Assembly (NCBI RefSeq): GCF_005281615.1 | Contig: NZ_SZZM01000003.1 | Location: forward strand, 476,207-540,206 | Length of the DNA: 64,000 nucleotides | Direction: 5' to 3' | Origin: Rhodoligotrophos defluvii | GTDB taxonomy: Bacteria > Pseudomonadota > Alphaproteobacteria > Rhizobiales > Im1 | Shown: piece by piece, positions 27,562 to 37,253 of the stretch | Numbering within the stretch: the first letter of the stretch is position 1 | How the letters are laid out: the number at the start of each line of letters is the position of its first letter | Program-made: the position numbers and the translations under genes | The notes under the pieces: generated by a model | Seen by the model: the letters and a program-made list of their open reading frames with translations, nothing else | Databases searched by the model: none | What the model was told of the DNA's origin: nothing

Positions 27562-28869
27562 TCAGCTATAGATCGGGAAGCGGCTGGTCAGGTCCATAGC
27601 CTTCTGCTTCACCGCCGCCTCCACGGCAGCATTGCCTTCTTCGCCGTTGCGCACAAGCCCGTCCAGCACCTCCACGATCATCTCGCCGATCTGGTGGAAC
27701 TCGGCCACGCCGAAGCCGCGCGTGGTGCCGGCAGGGGTGCCGAGCCGGATGCCGGACGTGACGGTAGGCTTCTCCGGATCGAACGGCACCCCGTTTTTGT
27801 TGCAGGTGATGAAGGCGCGCCCCAGAGCCGCCTCCGCATCCCGGCCCTTGAGTTCCTTCGGTCTGAGATCGACCAGCATCAGGTGGGTATCGGTCCCACC
27901 CGACACGATGTCGAAACCGCTCTCCTTGATGACCCCGGCGAGAACCTTGGCATTCTCCACCACCGAACGGGCATAGGCCTTGAACTCCGGTTGCAGCGCC
28001 TCGCCGAACGCCACCGCCTTCGCAGCGATCACATGCATCAGCGGACCGCCCTGCAGCCCCGGGAACAGGGCCGAGTTGATCTTCTTGGCGATCTCCTCGT
28101 CGTTGCTCAGCACCATGCCGCCGCGCGGACCGCGCAAAGTCTTGTGGGTGGTGGTCGTCACCACATGGGCATGAGGGAACGGGCTCGGATGCACGCCCGC
28201 CGCGACCAACCCGGCGAAATGCGCCATATCCACCATGAAATAGGCGCCCACCTCGTCGGCAATCTCGCGGAAACGCTTGAAATCGATGATGCGGGGATAG
28301 GCCGAGCCGCCGGTCACGATCAGCTTCGGCTTGTGCTCGCGCGCGAGCCGCGCCACCTCGTCGTAATCGATCCGGTGATCGTCCCTGCGCACGCCGTATT
28401 GGATCGGCTTGAACCACTTGCCCGAGAGATTGGGCGCCGCCCCGTGGGTCAGATGTCCGCCGGCCGCGAGACTTAAGCCCAGGAACGTGTCGCCCGGCTG
28501 CATCAGCGCAAGGAAGACGGTCTGGTTCGCCTGGGCGCCGGAATGGGGCTGCACATTGGCAAAGCCGCAGTTGAACAGGGCCTTGGCACGGTCGATCGCC
28601 AGCTCTTCGGCAATATCCACGAACTGGCACCCGCCGTAATAGCGCCGGCCGGGATAGCCCTCCGCATATTTGTTGGTGAGAATCGACCCCTGCGCCTCGA
28701 GCACCGCCCGCGACACGATGTTCTCGGAGGCGATGAGCTCGATCTCGTGCTGCTGGCGGCCCAGCTCCTTGGCAATGGCGCCGGCGAGCTCCGGATCGCG
28801 CTCACGCAAGTCTTCCCTGAAGAAGGCGCTTTGCGGCGCCTTGAAATCGCGGCTGGCGGAGGTCGACAT
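27562..28869 (-). CDS. glyA: Serine hydroxymethyltransferase
   Basis: 435 residues, PLP fold type I. Landmarks are [20 protein letters not shown] (~52-71), [19 protein letters not shown], and the PLP lysine in [15 protein letters not shown] (~242). It makes glycine and methylene-tetrahydrofolate from serine. It is the first gene of the minus-strand glyA-nrdR-ribDEH-nusB-thiL run. Glycine made here feeds the 5-aminolevulinate synthase encoded just upstream. Confidence 0.96.
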   Translation of the reverse strand: MSTSASRDFKAPQSAFFREDLRERDPELAGAIAKELGRQQHEIELIASENIVSRAVLEAQGSILTNKYAEGYPGRRYYGGCQFVDIAEELAIDRAKALFNCGFANVQPHSGAQANQTVFLALMQPGDTFLGLSLAAGGHLTHGAAPNLSGKWFKPIQYGVRRDDHRIDYDEVARLAREHKPKLIVTGGSAYPRIIDFKRFREIADEVGAYFMVDMAHFAGLVAAGVHPSPFPHAHVVTTTTHKTLRGPRGGMVLSNDEEIAKKINSALFPGLQGGPLMHVIAAKAVAFGEALQPEFKAYARSVVENAKVLAGVIKESGFDIVSGGTDTHLMLVDLRPKELKGRDAEAALGRAFITCNKNGVPFDPEKPTVTSGIRLGTPAGTTRGFGVAEFHQIGEMIVEVLDGLVRNGEEGNAAVEAAVKQKAMDLTSRFPIYS

Positions 28870-28993
28870 CGGCAGCTTCCTTCACATGCGAAAAGATTGA
28901 TCTCCCCTGCGCCGCCGCACTTACCACAGAGCGGCGCTTGGGGCAAAGCGCCCGGCTCATTCCGGGCCACGTCCGCGCGCCATGCTGCAAATC

Positions 28994-30208
28994 TCAGGCC
29001 GCTCGGTCGAGCGCCATGCGCTGCCAGAGCAGGTCGATGGCTTCGACGAGCTGCCTAAGGTCGTCCTCCGAGTGCAAAGGCCCCGGGGTCAGCCGCAGAC
29101 GCTCCGTCCCGCGCGGCACGGTCGGATAGTTGATGGGCTGCACATAGATCGAGAACTCGTCCAGCAGCTGGTCGGTCATCCGCTTGCAGTGAACGGGATC
29201 GCCCACCAGCAGCGGCACGATGTGGCTGGCCGAGTCCATCACCGGCAGGCTGCGCCGCCGCAGCATGGACTTGAGCTGGGCCGCCCTCTCCTGCTGCTTG
29301 TCGCGCTCCTCGCTCGATCCTTTCAGGTGGCGGATGCTGGCCAGGGCGCCCGCTGCCAGCACCGGGGCGAGCGACGTGGTGAAGATGAAGCCCGGCGCGT
29401 GGCACCGGATCGCGTCGATAACGACGCCGGAGGCCGCCACATAGCCGCCCATCAGCCCAAAGGCCTTGGCCAGCGTGCCCTCGATAATGTCGACCTGATC
29501 GAGCACCCCGTCCCGTTCGGCAATGCCGCCGCCGCGCGCGCCATAGAGGCCAACCGCGTGCACCTCGTCCAGATAGGTCATCGCCCCGTAATGGCGGGCC
29601 ATCGCGCAGATCTCGGCGATAGGCGCGATGTCGCCGTCCATCGAATAGACCGACTCGAAGGCCACCAGCTTCGGCCGCCTCCGATCAAGCTGCGCGAGCC
29701 TGCGCTCCAGGTCAGCCAGGTCGTTGTGCCTGAAGATCTGTTTCTCGCAGCGGCTGTTCCTGATGCCTTCGATCATCGAGGCATGGTTCAGCTCGTCCGA
29801 CAGGACCACGCAATCCGGCATCAGCCGCGCCAGGGTCGACAGTGTCGCCTCATTGGCCATGTAGCCGGAATTGAACAGCAGCGCCGCGTCCTTCCCGTGC
29901 AGGTCTGCAAGCTCCCGCTCCAGCTCGACGTGATAATGGGTGGTGCCGGAAATATTGCGTGTGCCGCCCGAGCCCGCGCCGGTGCCGTCGAGCGCCGCAT
30001 GCATGGCGGCGATCACCTTGGGATGCTGCCCCATGCCCAGGTAGTCGTTGGAGCACCAGATGGTGACCTCGCGCTCCCCATGAGGGCCACGGAATATCGC
30101 GCGCGGAAATTTGCCGCAGATCCGCTCGAGATCGGCGAAGTAGCGGTACCGGCCCTCCTGCTTCAGCCCGGCGACGGCGTTTCCAAGCAGCGCGTCATAA
30201 TCGATCAT
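28994..30208 (-). CDS. hemA: 5-aminolevulinate synthase
   Basis: 404 residues. It makes 5-aminolevulinate from glycine and succinyl-CoA (Shemin pathway), typical of alphaproteobacteria. [15 protein letters not shown] and [19 protein letters not shown] lie in the N-terminal third; [21 protein letters not shown] near residue 210; the PLP lysine is in [16 protein letters not shown] (~245). The ATG at 30208 follows GAGGA and fits the family N-terminus [16 protein letters not shown]; the longer frame to 30271 adds an atypical leader. It has its own upstream region with repeats and is not tightly linked to glyA (124-base gap). Confidence 0.95.
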   Translation of the reverse strand: MIDYDALLGNAVAGLKQEGRYRYFADLERICGKFPRAIFRGPHGEREVTIWCSNDYLGMGQHPKVIAAMHAALDGTGAGSGGTRNISGTTHYHVELERELADLHGKDAALLFNSGYMANEATLSTLARLMPDCVVLSDELNHASMIEGIRNSRCEKQIFRHNDLADLERRLAQLDRRRPKLVAFESVYSMDGDIAPIAEICAMARHYGAMTYLDEVHAVGLYGARGGGIAERDGVLDQVDIIEGTLAKAFGLMGGYVAASGVVIDAIRCHAPGFIFTTSLAPVLAAGALASIRHLKGSSEERDKQQERAAQLKSMLRRRSLPVMDSASHIVPLLVGDPVHCKRMTDQLLDEFSIYVQPINYPTVPRGTERLRLTPGPLHSEDDLRQLVEAIDLLWQRMALDRAA

Positions 30209-30471
30209 CGGTTCCTCGTGAAGGGCCGCCGCGCCCGTGGTTTCAAGGCGCGGGCCGCGTTCGAGCCGCAATCATGCCGCATCCCGGGAAGCACGGCGGC
30301 AGGATCATGATCCACAAGCTTAGAATCTTTCGACCGAGATGCAACGTGCTGCACCTAGCACGCAGTGTCGCCAAGGTCATGCGATCGCATTGCCGCAGCC
30401 GCGCAAGGCCGCAACCCACGCCAGGAAGTGAAATTGGGTTTAAATCGTAAGTCGTTAATCTTGAACGATAA

Positions 30472-30574
30472 CGTCATGCCCGGCCGCGCCTATGCGCTGA
30501 GCCGGCATCCAGGGCCACACGCCACGGACTTCCGCTTGCGGCCCCTGGATTGCCGCGTCAAGTGCCGCAATGAC
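30472..30574. repeat. Dispersed ~100-bp palindromic repeat
   Basis: It starts CGTCATGCCCGGCCGCGCC, contains GCCGGCATCCAGGGCCACAC, and ends CCGCAATGAC, the complement of its own start. It belongs to the same family as 17676-17760 and is closest to 50790-50894, with which it shares the GCATCCAGGGCCACAC block. Confidence 0.8.
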
Positions 30575-30608
30575 TAAGTTGCTGAAACTGCAGTTGCAGC
30601 AATGAACA

Positions 30609-30664
30609 CCCTCCCCGCCGCGCGGGGAGGGTCGGCGCGCGAAAGCGCGTCGGGGGTGGGGGTG
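30609..30664. repeat. CCCTCCCC double-hairpin repeat
   Basis: Two adjacent hairpins: CCCTCCCCGC with GCGGGGAGGG (30609-30631) and CGGCGCGC-GAAA-GCGCGTCG (30633-30652), followed by GGGGGTGGGG. The same layout occurs at 41313-41361. It lies just past the 3' end of the L,D-transpeptidase gene and could end its transcript. Confidence 0.7.
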
Positions 30665-30677
30665 CCTGGCCGCTGGC

Positions 30678-32093
30678 TTAATAGGTGCCGCCGCTGGCCC
30701 GCCGCCAGGCGTCACGCGCCCCGGACACCGGCGGCTGGTTCGGATCCGACACGGCGACCGCCGGCTGCACGCTGCCGGTCGCCTGGGGTGCCGCGGTGGC
30801 GAGCTGACCGCCGATGGGCTCCGGCTGGCCGATCACGAAGCCGGTGCCGTCCAGCTTGTAGATGTCCGGCCGGAAGCTGACGGTGCCGTCGGGCATCGCC
30901 CAGGCGGTCATGTAGACCATTCGCACCGCCGTGTTCTGCATCACGTCAACCTTGGTGTTCTCGCCGCTGGCGATCACCTGCTCGATGCGCATGCGGTCCC
31001 AGCCCGGATTGGCGCGCAGCAGCCACTCGGTCATGATGTGCACCTGGTCCACGCGCACGCAGCCGGAGCTGAAATATCGGGCTTCCGCCGTGAACAGGTT
31101 CTTGGTGGGCGTATCGTGCATGTAGACGGCGTATTTGTTCGGGAAATGGATCTTCACCGTCGCCATGGCATTGTCGTCGCCCGGATCCTGGCGGAAGACA
31201 TAGCGTTCGGGGCTGAGCGTCGCCCAGTCGATGCTCATCGGATCGATCTCGGGCCCGCCGAGCCCGTCATGAATGCGGATGCGCTGCTGGATGAGGAAGC
31301 TCGGATCCTTCTGCGCCCGGGGAATGATGTCCTTCTGCACGATGCTTGCCGGCGCGATCCAGTAGGGATTGAACGTCACGTCGCTCACCCGGCTCAGCAC
31401 CACCGGGCTCGGCCGATCGGTCATGCCCACGACCACATTGTGCACGGAGTAGACGCTGCCGTGCTCGACCGTCTCCAGCTGGGTGGCCGGGATATTGATG
31501 GTGATGTAGTAGTCGGCGAGGCTCTTGGCATATTCCTTCATGCGCGGCAGGTTGGCGCGCATCGTGAACAGCCGCTCCTCGATCGGAACGTTCAGCGCAT
31601 TGATCGTATCGGCGTCTGCAATCCCGGTCGCCAGCAGGCCGTGATTCTTCTGGAACTTCATCACTGCGCTCGCCAAGGCCCCATCGAACAGATAGGGATC
31701 CGGGCCGCCCTGAGCGCCATAGCCTTCGACGGCGAGGCGCTCGCGCAGCATTCCCACCAGCTGGCCTTGCCCGCCCTTGCTCAGCTTCTGCCCCGGCGGC
31801 GGCAGCATGGGCCATCCACCACGGGCGGCGATGATCTCATAGCGTGCAATCGCATCCTGCAGCAGCGACTCGCTCATCCCGCTGAGCATCGGCATCACGT
31901 TCTTGCCTTGCGCCACATAGGTGATGGTGGGCGCCATCTGCTGAACGCTGTAGCCTGAGAAGTTCTGCTGCCCCTGCCCCTGCGCACGCGCCGGGGCAAA
32001 TCCGGTAACCAGGGCTGTGGTCGCAGCAAGCCCGCCCATCAGAAACGAGCGGCGCGATGCCGAACGACGTAAGGTGGCGCGATCAGCCGTCAT
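30678..32093 (-). CDS. ldtP: L,D-transpeptidase with Tat signal and peptidoglycan-binding domain
   Basis: 471 residues from the ATG at 32093. The N-terminus has a Tat signal (SRRSFLMGGLAATTALVTG, with alanine-rich cleavage region APARAQ). A peptidoglycan-binding domain lies at ~105-165 (LVGMLRERLAVEGYG and DGALASAVMKFQKNHGL). The YkuD catalytic domain follows at ~190-370, with His326 in YMHDTPTKNLF and Cys345 in YFSSGCVRVDQ. It should form 3-3 cross-links or attach proteins to peptidoglycan in the periplasm. The regulator LdtR is encoded just upstream on the same strand, as in Sinorhizobium and Liberibacter, where it controls this type of gene. A GTG at 32114 would add seven residues. Confidence 0.9.
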   Translation of the reverse strand: MTADRATLRRSASRRSFLMGGLAATTALVTGFAPARAQGQGQQNFSGYSVQQMAPTITYVAQGKNVMPMLSGMSESLLQDAIARYEIIAARGGWPMLPPPGQKLSKGGQGQLVGMLRERLAVEGYGAQGGPDPYLFDGALASAVMKFQKNHGLLATGIADADTINALNVPIEERLFTMRANLPRMKEYAKSLADYYITINIPATQLETVEHGSVYSVHNVVVGMTDRPSPVVLSRVSDVTFNPYWIAPASIVQKDIIPRAQKDPSFLIQQRIRIHDGLGGPEIDPMSIDWATLSPERYVFRQDPGDDNAMATVKIHFPNKYAVYMHDTPTKNLFTAEARYFSSGCVRVDQVHIMTEWLLRANPGWDRMRIEQVIASGENTKVDVMQNTAVRMVYMTAWAMPDGTVSFRPDIYKLDGTGFVIGQPEPIGGQLATAAPQATGSVQPAVAVSDPNQPPVSGARDAWRRASGGTY

Positions 32094-32210
32094 ATCCAAT
32101 CCCAAACTGTTCACAAGGTGCTGCGCTCGCCAAGCCGGTGATCTCCAGCGGCTCCCCGGACCCCGCTATGGTCTTAGCAGCACTTGTCTCTCCGGTCAAA
32201 AATCAAACCT

Positions 32211-32239
32211 ACGGTAACTATGACTTGAGTAGGGTAAAC
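32211..32239. promoter_or_regulatory. Direct repeat in the ldtP upstream region: possible LdtR contact
   Basis: ACGGTAAC (32211) and AGGGTAAAC (32231) are near-identical 8-9 base elements on the plus strand, spaced 20 bases start to start, about two helical turns. They lie about 120 bases upstream of ldtP. I have no verified LdtR consensus to compare them with. Confidence 0.25.
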
Positions 32240-32350
32240 AGCCTCCTAACCAAGCGCACCGCATGCGGCAAGCTTGAGCCGATGAATTTCAACGCCTTGT
32301 GACCCGCCCCTCCTGTCGTGCCGACCAAAAGCCCCCGGCGGATCCTCGCC

Positions 32351-32860
32351 CTACAGCCGGTAGCGGATCTGGTCGATCCAGAACCGCTCGAGCCGGGCCA
32401 GCGAGCGGTTGAGGCGGTCGAACTCGTCCGCCGACAGCCCGCCCACCTGCTCGATCGAGCCGAGATGGCGTTCATAGAGCGCATCGACCCGCTTCCTCAC
32501 CTCCTGCCCACGGGGCGTGAGGCTGATCCGCACCGAACGCTTGTCGGCCGACGAGCGCTGATGGTTGATATATCCGGCCTCCACCAGCTTCTTGAGGTTG
32601 TAGGACACGTTTGAGCCGAGATAATGGCCGCGAGAACGCAACTCGCCCGCAGTGAGCTCGCTGTCTCCGATATTGAACAACAGCATGGCCTGCACGGCAT
32701 TGATCTCCTGCTCGCCTGTGCGCTCGAACTCATCCTTCACCACGTCGAGCAATCTCCGATGCAGCCTCTCGATCAGGCTCAGTGATTCAAGATAGCTGCT
32801 CTTGATCGTCTCCCGATGGCCACTCTCCGTCTGCGACGCCTTCTCGTTTGCCATGTTCAT
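32351..32860 (-). CDS. ldtR: MarR-family regulator LdtR
   Basis: 169 residues; the ATG at 32860 is preceded by AGGTGG, while a longer frame to 32902 has no such site. The central winged helix is SELTAGELRSRGHYLGSNVSYNLKKLVEAGYINHQRSSADKR (~75-118, DNA-reading helix GSNVSYNLKKL). The dimerisation helices are SLSLIERLHRRLLDVVKDEFER and DEFDRLNRSLARLERFWIDQI. This matches LdtR, known in Rhizobiales as a MarR protein that controls ldtP and stress or cell-wall genes. It is one gene upstream of ldtP with 257 bases between them, so ldtP probably has its own promoter. Confidence 0.85.
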   Translation of the reverse strand: MNMANEKASQTESGHRETIKSSYLESLSLIERLHRRLLDVVKDEFERTGEQEINAVQAMLLFNIGDSELTAGELRSRGHYLGSNVSYNLKKLVEAGYINHQRSSADKRSVRISLTPRGQEVRKRVDALYERHLGSIEQVGGLSADEFDRLNRSLARLERFWIDQIRYRL

Positions 32861-33024
32861 GTTGACCACCTGCCTGTTTTGGTGGGGATCTAGTGTCCCC
32901 ATCCTGCTCGGCAGACTCAGGCAATGCGCGTTAAAATCGCCTCAAACCGATGGGTTAACGCATGCTTAGATTATGTTTCTTGGGCAGGAGAAGGTCTGAT
33001 ATTGCTAAGAATGTGAATCAAATG

Positions 33025-33044
33025 CTTCCGCAATGTTACGGAAG
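33025..33044. other. Perfect 6-bp inverted repeat between ldtR and mmsB-like gene
   Basis: CTTCCG-N8-CGGAAG. It lies past the end of the 3-hydroxyisobutyrate dehydrogenase gene and about 165 bases upstream of ldtR. It could be a weak terminator of the former or an operator of the latter. No U-run follows. Confidence 0.3.
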
Positions 33045-33088
33045 AATTGAGATCTATCCAGCGCAGGCTAGCAGCTTACCAGTCAAAC

Positions 33089-33979
33089 TCAACGACGCTC
33101 TCGGAGCATCTTGATGATGCCGGAAAAGTCGACGCCCCCGTTGCCGGCCTCCGCGAACTCCGCATAAAGCGCCTGCGCATGTGCCCCAAGCGGCGTCTGG
33201 GCGCCGGCCACTTGCGAGGCCTCCTGCGCCAGCCGCAGATCCTTCAGCATCATGGCGGCGGTGAAGCCCGGCTTGTAGTCGCGATTGGCGGGCGAGGTCG
33301 GCACCGGGCCTGGAACCGGGCAATACGTGGTCAGCGACCAGCACTGTCCGGATGATTTCGAGGAGATATCGAACAGCTTCTGATGGTCGAGCCCTAGCTT
33401 TTCCGCCAGCGCAAAGGCTTCGCAAACCGCGATCATCGAAATGCCGAGGATCATGTTGTTGCAGATCTTCGCCGCCTGCCCCGTTCCGCTTGCTCCTGCA
33501 TGGACGATGGTCTTGCCCATGCATTCCAGATAGGGCTTGGCCTGGGCGAAAGCATTCTCCGGCCCGCCCACCATGAAGGTCAGCGTGCCCGCCTCGGCGC
33601 CGCCCACGCCGCCCGACACCGGCGCATCCACCATGGCGATGCCCCGTTCCGCCGCCGCGGCCCCAACCGCGCGAGCACTGTCGACATCGATCGTCGAGCA
33701 GTCGATCAACACCGCATGGGTTGCCGCCGCAGCAAGGATGCCACCGCTGCCGAGATAGGCATCGCGCACGTGCTGGCCCGCCGGCAGCATGGTGACCACC
33801 GCGTCCGCCCCGGCGACCGCATCGGCCATGGCCGCCGCCGGCCGGCCACCGATCCCGGCAAACTTGTCGAGCGCGGCTTGAACCAGATCATAGCCCGTGA
33901 CCTCGTGGCCCGCCTTCACCAGGTTGGCCGCCATCGGTCCGCCCATATTGCCTAGTCCGATAAAGCCGATCCTTGCCAA
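33089..33979 (-). CDS. mmsB: 3-hydroxyisobutyrate dehydrogenase family protein
   Basis: 296 residues from a TTG start that follows AGGAGG with normal spacing, so the unusual start is well supported. Cofactor motif GLGNMGGPMAANLVKAGHEVTGYD (residues 7-30, Asp at the end favours NAD). Substrate motif DAPVSGGVGGAEAGTLTFMVGG (~118-139), catalytic lysine in GASGTGQAAKICNNMI (~170). These enzymes oxidise 3-hydroxyisobutyrate to methylmalonate semialdehyde in valine breakdown; related members act on tartronate semialdehyde or other beta-hydroxyacids, but SGGVGGA and the length fit the MmsB branch. No other valine pathway gene is adjacent, although acyl-CoA genes lie at 51 kb. Confidence 0.88.
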   Translation of the reverse strand: MARIGFIGLGNMGGPMAANLVKAGHEVTGYDLVQAALDKFAGIGGRPAAAMADAVAGADAVVTMLPAGQHVRDAYLGSGGILAAAATHAVLIDCSTIDVDSARAVGAAAAERGIAMVDAPVSGGVGGAEAGTLTFMVGGPENAFAQAKPYLECMGKTIVHAGASGTGQAAKICNNMILGISMIAVCEAFALAEKLGLDHQKLFDISSKSSGQCWSLTTYCPVPGPVPTSPANRDYKPGFTAAMMLKDLRLAQEASQVAGAQTPLGAHAQALYAEFAEAGNGGVDFSGIIKMLRERR

Positions 33980-34040
33980 ACGCCCCTCCTCAACAATTCA
34001 CGTCGGGCGCCGCTTCCCGCGACTGCCCCTGCCTTCTCGT

Positions 34041-34844
34041 TCACTGACCCGATATGGCGACGATGTCGCGATAGCCGTTCAGCACCGCCGCCCGCGCATC
34101 CCGGCCGCAGAGAATGTCGTTCGCCTCCGCCTCGCCGGCGAGCTGTGCGGCATTCACGCGCCGCCGCCCGTGCTGCGTCACCATCACCTTGTACCGGGCG
34201 GTCAGCAGCTTCCAAAAGGTCAGCTCGGAATCATAGTCGAGGAAGTTGCACTTGCGCTCCAGGAAATAGGCGCGGGCTTGCCCGCCATAGCGCGCGACCG
34301 GATCGCGCATGTTGACGGGCGGGATCATGCGGCTGTCCGGCGGCGGCAACGCTGCCGGCGCGGCCACAGGCGGTGCGGCGAAGCCCTGTCGCATCATGGG
34401 TCCCGGCTGCGGCTGTGGTTCCGGTTGTGCCTGCGATTGGCGCTGTCGCGGCGTCGGTTGCGCCGAAGCGGTGGCACGGCCGGTGCCGGGCTTGCTTGCC
34501 GCCACCCTCACCTCTTCAAGCACGTTGCGCACCGATTGCGCTTCGCTGCTGTTGCAGCGTGGGCGCGTGCTCAACGCGCGGTCCCGCGCTGCCTGCATCT
34601 CGGCAACCGACGACGCTTTGGTCGCGGCAAGCTCGCCCAAAGCCGAATAGTGTTTCAGCTCGTCCAACTCTTCGGTCGTAAGGAAGCCGCAGGTCTCGGC
34701 AGCGTTTCTCGCCTCCACGATCGCGCCATAGGCATCGAGGGCCTCCGAGGCACGGGTCTGCGCCCAGGCACCGGGCGCACCGCTCGCCACGCCGAGAGCC
34801 AGAATCGGAAGAGAGAGCAATAAGACAAGCCTGGTCATCGCCAT
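34041..34844 (-). CDS. Secreted protein of unknown function with Pro/Gln-rich linker
   Basis: 267 residues from the ATG at 34844 (a longer frame to 34895 would bury the signal peptide). A signal peptide is clear (MTRLVLLLSLPILALGVASG, probable cut after AWA). The mature protein has two cysteine-containing parts, ~30-100 (ETCGFLTTEELDEL, TRPRCNSSEAQ) and ~180-265 (LERKCNFLDYDSELTFWKLL, DILCGRDARA), joined by a ~60-residue low-complexity linker rich in Pro, Gln and Ala. Four Cys would allow two disulfides in the periplasm. I do not recognise a family. It stands alone between the mmsB-like gene and the YchJ-like gene. Confidence 0.65.
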   Translation of the reverse strand: MAMTRLVLLLSLPILALGVASGAPGAWAQTRASEALDAYGAIVEARNAAETCGFLTTEELDELKHYSALGELAATKASSVAEMQAARDRALSTRPRCNSSEAQSVRNVLEEVRVAASKPGTGRATASAQPTPRQRQSQAQPEPQPQPGPMMRQGFAAPPVAAPAALPPPDSRMIPPVNMRDPVARYGGQARAYFLERKCNFLDYDSELTFWKLLTARYKVMVTQHGRRRVNAAQLAGEAEANDILCGRDARAAVLNGYRDIVAISGQ

Positions 34845-34970
34845 GTTCCGGTTAAGCCCGCTCGTAAAGAAATCATGCACAATCCTTTTGTCCAAACGGG
34901 AACAAATTGTCAGCCGTTCCCTACGATTTTGTTCAACTGATACATGATTGGCACAGGTTTGGCTGGCCGC

Positions 34971-35480
34971 CTAGGCCGCCAGCCCGCAGCATTTCTTGAA
35001 TTTCTTGCCGCTGCCGCAGCTGCAGGGATCGTTGCGGCCGATCTTCGGCGTCTGACGCACCACCGTTTCCTGCCGCCGTCCCACCCGGCCGTCCACATAG
35101 TACCAGCGACCGTCCCGTCGCGAGAACCGCGAGGTCTCGTGATGGGTGCGATCTTCCCCGTTCACGCGGAAGTGAGCGATGAACTCGACCACACCCTCGC
35201 GATCCTCGGCACCGCCACGCTCGGTCGCCACGACCTCGAGGCCGGTCCACTCGCTGTTGCGGGCCCATTCGGTGACCGATTGCCGGTCGAAATCCCGCCG
35301 CGTGCTGGGCAGGAGGGTCTGCTCGAGATAGTCGATCGCCTGTGCGGCAAAGGCCGAATAGCGCGACCGCATCAGCGCTTCGGCCGTCGGCGCCGCCCGC
35401 TCGCCGGCGATCAGCGGCCCACAGCAGGCGCCAAAGGTGCTGCCGGAACGGCAGGGGCATGGCTCGGATGCGCCGATCAT
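34971..35480 (-). CDS. YchJ family protein with two SEC-C motifs
   Basis: 169 residues. An N-terminal SEC-C-like zinc motif ([19 protein letters not shown], ~6-24) and a C-terminal SEC-C motif ([17 protein letters not shown], ~150-166) surround an NTF2-like YchJ domain (~28-135, with [20 protein letters not shown] and [11 protein letters not shown]). The family (UPF0225) is of unknown function; SEC-C motifs bind zinc and often contact SecB or ribosomal partners. It is one gene downstream of ettA on the same strand. Confidence 0.88.
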   Translation of the reverse strand: MIGASEPCPCRSGSTFGACCGPLIAGERAAPTAEALMRSRYSAFAAQAIDYLEQTLLPSTRRDFDRQSVTEWARNSEWTGLEVVATERGGAEDREGVVEFIAHFRVNGEDRTHHETSRFSRRDGRWYYVDGRVGRRQETVVRQTPKIGRNDPCSCGSGKKFKKCCGLAA

Positions 35481-35503
35481 CCCTTTTCTCCTCCAGCTGG
35501 CGG

Positions 35504-37162
<1,659 letters not shown>

Positions 37163-37253
37163 GAATGCCTTCGCGGAGTTTCAGGGATTTGCGGGCAGTC
37201 ATAGCGAAAGGCGCCGGAAGCGGCAACGGCCGAAGCGTAAAAAGGCGCGGGGC

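Larger units (their letters stand above)
30209..30677. other. Intergenic region with two repeat elements
   Basis: 469 bases between hemA and the L,D-transpeptidase gene on the same strand. The half next to hemA (30209-30470) should hold its promoter; no clear -35/-10 pair stands out. The rest is taken up by two repeats listed separately (30472-30574 and 30609-30664). Confidence 0.6.
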
